From NCBI GenBank assembly GCA_003646525.1, contig QMKU01000049.1, positions 1 to 8,118 of the forward strand: a DNA stretch of 8,118 nt, given 5' to 3'. A model generated the notes under the pieces. The model was not told where the DNA came from. It saw only the letters and a program-made list of their open reading frames with translations, and did not search any database. This document shows, in pieces, positions 6,534-8,118 of this stretch. The first letter of the stretch is position 1. Each line of letters starts with the position of its first letter. A program made the position numbers and the translations under genes. The DNA comes from Campylobacterota bacterium. GTDB taxonomy: Bacteria > Campylobacterota > Campylobacteria > Campylobacterales > Sulfurovaceae.

Positions 6534-6554
6534 GAATATGGTTATACCATATTC
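6534..6554. promoter_or_regulatory. Perfect 9-bp inverted repeat (operator or hairpin)
   Basis: GAATATGGT-TAT-ACCATATTC is a perfect dyad with a 3-base centre, beginning 3 bases past the ilvE stop and 43 bases ahead of the SPFH start. As RNA it could form an AT-rich stem, but no T-tract follows it on either strand, so terminator function is doubtful. On the minus strand its centre reads GGTATAAC, similar to an epsilonproteobacterial extended -10 box, so it could be an operator overlapping a promoter for the SPFH gene. Function is inferred. Confidence 0.5.
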
Positions 6555-6557
6555 TTA

Positions 6558-7472
6558 TTAAATGTAAGTGAGGTAATGCTTGTATTTTGGATTTCTCCCA
6601 AAGACAACATCAAAGTACGCACTTTGAAGATGCTCTGTCATAGGTCCCCTTGCTCCATTACCAACGACTCTGTGGTCGAGTGAATTGATCGGCGTGACTT
6701 CTGCTGCAGTACCAGTAAAGAATGCTTCATCACAGATATAGATCTCATCTCTAGTGATATTTCTGCGCTCTATCGGGATGCCTGCCTCTTTGGCTAATTC
6801 CAGGACAGTTGCCTGTGTAATTGACTCTAGGGAGTTATCATTTGGTGGTGAAATCAATACACCGTCTCTTACAATAAAGAGGCACTCTCCTGTTCCCTCC
6901 GCAGCAAAACCGTTCTCATCGAGCATCAGTGCCTCTTCGAAGCCGTTTTCGATCGCCTCATATTTTGCCATTTGGCTATTGAGATAGTTGGCTGCTGCTT
7001 TGGCTTTACCAAAAGTAGAGCGGTTTGGGTTTCGCGTGATAGAAGAGGTGCAAACTTTGATCCCTTTTTCGAGTTCATCCTCACCGAGATATGCTCCCCA
7101 CTCCCAAGCAGCAACTGCAGTCTGGACGGGGGCTTTGACATGGTGTACACCCATTTGTCCATACCCCAAAAAGATAATAGGTCTCATATAAACATTTTCG
7201 GTAAAGTCATTGCTTCTGAGTACTTCCAGATGCGCCTCTTTGACGACATCATATTCCATATTTGGTTTGATTGCGACAATCTTGGCAGAGTTGTAGAGTC
7301 TTTTGCAGTGCTCATTAAGTCTAAAAATTGCTAGACCATCCTCAGTCTGATAAGCTCTGGTTCCTTCAAAAACGGCATTTCCGTAGTGTACAGTATGTGT
7401 CAGGATATGTACTTTGGCATCCTTCCAGTCTATGAGTTTGCCATCCATCCAAATATATTTTGCTTCATTCAT
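6558..7472 (-). CDS. ilvE: Branched-chain amino acid aminotransferase
   Basis: This is a cytoplasmic PLP enzyme of fold-type IV. It transfers amino groups between glutamate and the keto acids of isoleucine, leucine and valine. At 304 aa the length is typical of the family. The N-terminus has IWMDGKLIDW and HYGNAVFEGTRAY (29-41). The PLP lysine is K158 in FGKAKAAANYL, and AEGTGECLF (191-199) and FFTGTAAEVTP (251-261) form the cofactor phosphate and substrate region. All are intact and closely follow E. coli IlvE. GGAG (7479-7482) lies six bases before the ATG, supporting the start. It is the first gene of the minus-strand run, so its promoter should lie in 7473-7694. D-amino acid transaminase or ADC lyase are unlikely given the match along the whole length. 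Confidence 0.95.
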   Translation of the reverse strand: MNEAKYIWMDGKLIDWKDAKVHILTHTVHYGNAVFEGTRAYQTEDGLAIFRLNEHCKRLYNSAKIVAIKPNMEYDVVKEAHLEVLRSNDFTENVYMRPIIFLGYGQMGVHHVKAPVQTAVAAWEWGAYLGEDELEKGIKVCTSSITRNPNRSTFGKAKAAANYLNSQMAKYEAIENGFEEALMLDENGFAAEGTGECLFIVRDGVLISPPNDNSLESITQATVLELAKEAGIPIERRNITRDEIYICDEAFFTGTAAEVTPINSLDHRVVGNGARGPMTEHLQSAYFDVVFGRNPKYKHYLTYI

Positions 7473-7694
7473 TTATTGCTCCGTTTAGACCCAAAATTAA
7501 GAAGCTATATTATCTAAAGGATGGTTAAAGCCGGATAAACTCAAATTTTTGATTTAGGGGTGTCTTTTAAGTTTTACTCTAGCAGGTTAATATTATATTT
7601 ATGATAAAATATACGGGTAAACTATTTAAATAATATAATAGATTAGTGTATTTTTTGTTGAGGTGTGCTCGTCATTAAAAATTGGAGAAGAGTT
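7473..7694. other. Divergent intergenic region between ilvE and the FIST gene
   Basis: This AT-rich 222-bp spacer must hold promoters in both directions. On the ilvE side a TAATAT/GATAAT string (minus strand, complement of about 7508-7515) is a possible -10 box with no clear -35. On the FIST side TATAAT occurs at 7634-7639. A palindrome TATTTAAATA (7623-7632) lies directly before that box, and TCAAA-TT-TTTGA lies at 7541-7552. No gene, tRNA or convincing riboswitch fold was seen. Confidence 0.45.
7634..7639 (+). promoter_or_regulatory. Candidate -10 box for the FIST-domain gene
   Basis: This is an exact TATAAT on the plus strand, 55 bases before the ATG, which would give a leader of roughly 50 bases. 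No TTGACA-like -35 stands 17 bases upstream, but epsilonproteobacterial housekeeping promoters often lack one. The surrounding sequence is AT-rich, so a chance match is possible. Confidence 0.4.
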
Positions 7695-8118
7695 ATGAAA
7701 TCATTTAATATCTACTATGAGAGTTTAGACCAACTAAAAATATTTGTCGAAACTAACGGTATTGTTGATAATGATAAATTGCTGATCCAGATATTCACAG
7801 CAATGACAAAAAAGGAAAAAATAAAAATTCTACTTCAGGAGATAGTGGCACTTTTTCCTACCGCTTCTCTCATCGGATCTAGTACGGATGGTGAGATTTG
7901 CTCTGGTAGAGTGAGTGTGGGAAAAACGGTAGTCTCTTTCACACAGTTTGAAAAAACAAAATTGCAAACAACGCTTATTGAAAATGATACAGATTACTAT
8001 CAGGTAGGTCAGGTTTTGGCAAATGTGCTATTGACACCTTCCGTTAAGCTCCTCATTACCTTTACTGATGGATTGGAATGCAATGGTGAAGATTATCTGA
8101 GGGGTGTCTCGTCTGTTG
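7695..8118 (+). CDS. FIST N-domain sensory protein (partial, C-terminus outside window)
   Basis: I translated 141 codons from ATG 7695 with no stop before the right edge. GGAG (7684-7687) lies seven bases upstream and an in-frame TGA at 7659-7661 closes the frame, so the start is firm. Residues 52-68 (ALFPTASLIGSSTDGEI) match the glycine-rich core of the FIST N-terminal domain, usually GcTTaGEI. A later hydrophobic strand with LLITFTDG (119-126) also fits the domain. FIST modules are predicted small-ligand sensors, often proposed to bind amino acids. They are found alone (FIST_N plus FIST_C) or fused to GGDEF, histidine kinase or chemotaxis output domains. The output domain, if any, lies beyond the window, so signalling role is unknown. 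There is no signal peptide, so the domain is cytoplasmic. Confidence 0.75.
   Translation, partial: MKSFNIYYESLDQLKIFVETNGIVDNDKLLIQIFTAMTKKEKIKILLQEIVALFPTASLIGSSTDGEICSGRVSVGKTVVSFTQFEKTKLQTTLIENDTDYYQVGQVLANVLLTPSVKLLITFTDGLECNGEDYLRGVSSV

Noticed and set aside
6219..6683. Plus-strand ORF of 154 codons
   Set aside because: It overlaps the SPFH N-terminus, the spacer and the ilvE 3' end antisense, has low-complexity translation and no ribosome binding site of note.

Overview
The window reads like a chromosomal segment of a Campylobacterota (epsilonproteobacterial) organism, possibly Sulfurovum-like. The basis is the SPFH/prohibitin-like gene directly downstream of ilvE, an arrangement I recall from Campylobacter (Cj0269c-Cj0268c), together with AT-rich spacers and the general protein style. 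The genus is an inference; no rRNA or other marker is present.

Layout: six genes lie on the minus strand and one partial gene on the plus strand. In the direction of transcription of the minus strand they are ilvE (7472-6558, branched-chain aminotransferase), an SPFH/prohibitin-family membrane protein (6491-5376), hisIE (5285-4614, bifunctional histidine biosynthesis enzyme), an MFS permease with a TTG start (4494-3283), and an RND efflux permease encoded as two consecutive half-genes. The N-terminal RND half is 3065-1434. The C-terminal half starts at 1430 and runs off the left edge. The two halves are in the same reading frame, separated only by TAA and one codon, and the second has its own strong Shine-Dalgarno. 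At the right edge a FIST-type sensory domain protein starts at 7695 on the plus strand, divergent from ilvE.

The spacers carry most of the unexplained structure. Two (3181-3228 and 4553-4599) hold a REP/BIME-like pair of opposed hairpins built on GGAG-N3-GGACT-TY-AGTCC. A third (5302-5369) has the same paired-hairpin plan with an unrelated stem (GGTGTTGT). A perfect 9-bp inverted repeat (6534-6554) sits between ilvE and the SPFH gene.

Functionally this looks like a housekeeping block (isoleucine/leucine/valine aminotransferase, membrane SPFH scaffold, histidine steps 2 and 3) followed by transport genes, not one dedicated pathway. I see no defence system, CRISPR array, complete mobile element or RNA gene. 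The points most worth following are the split RND pump and the family of intergenic paired hairpins.
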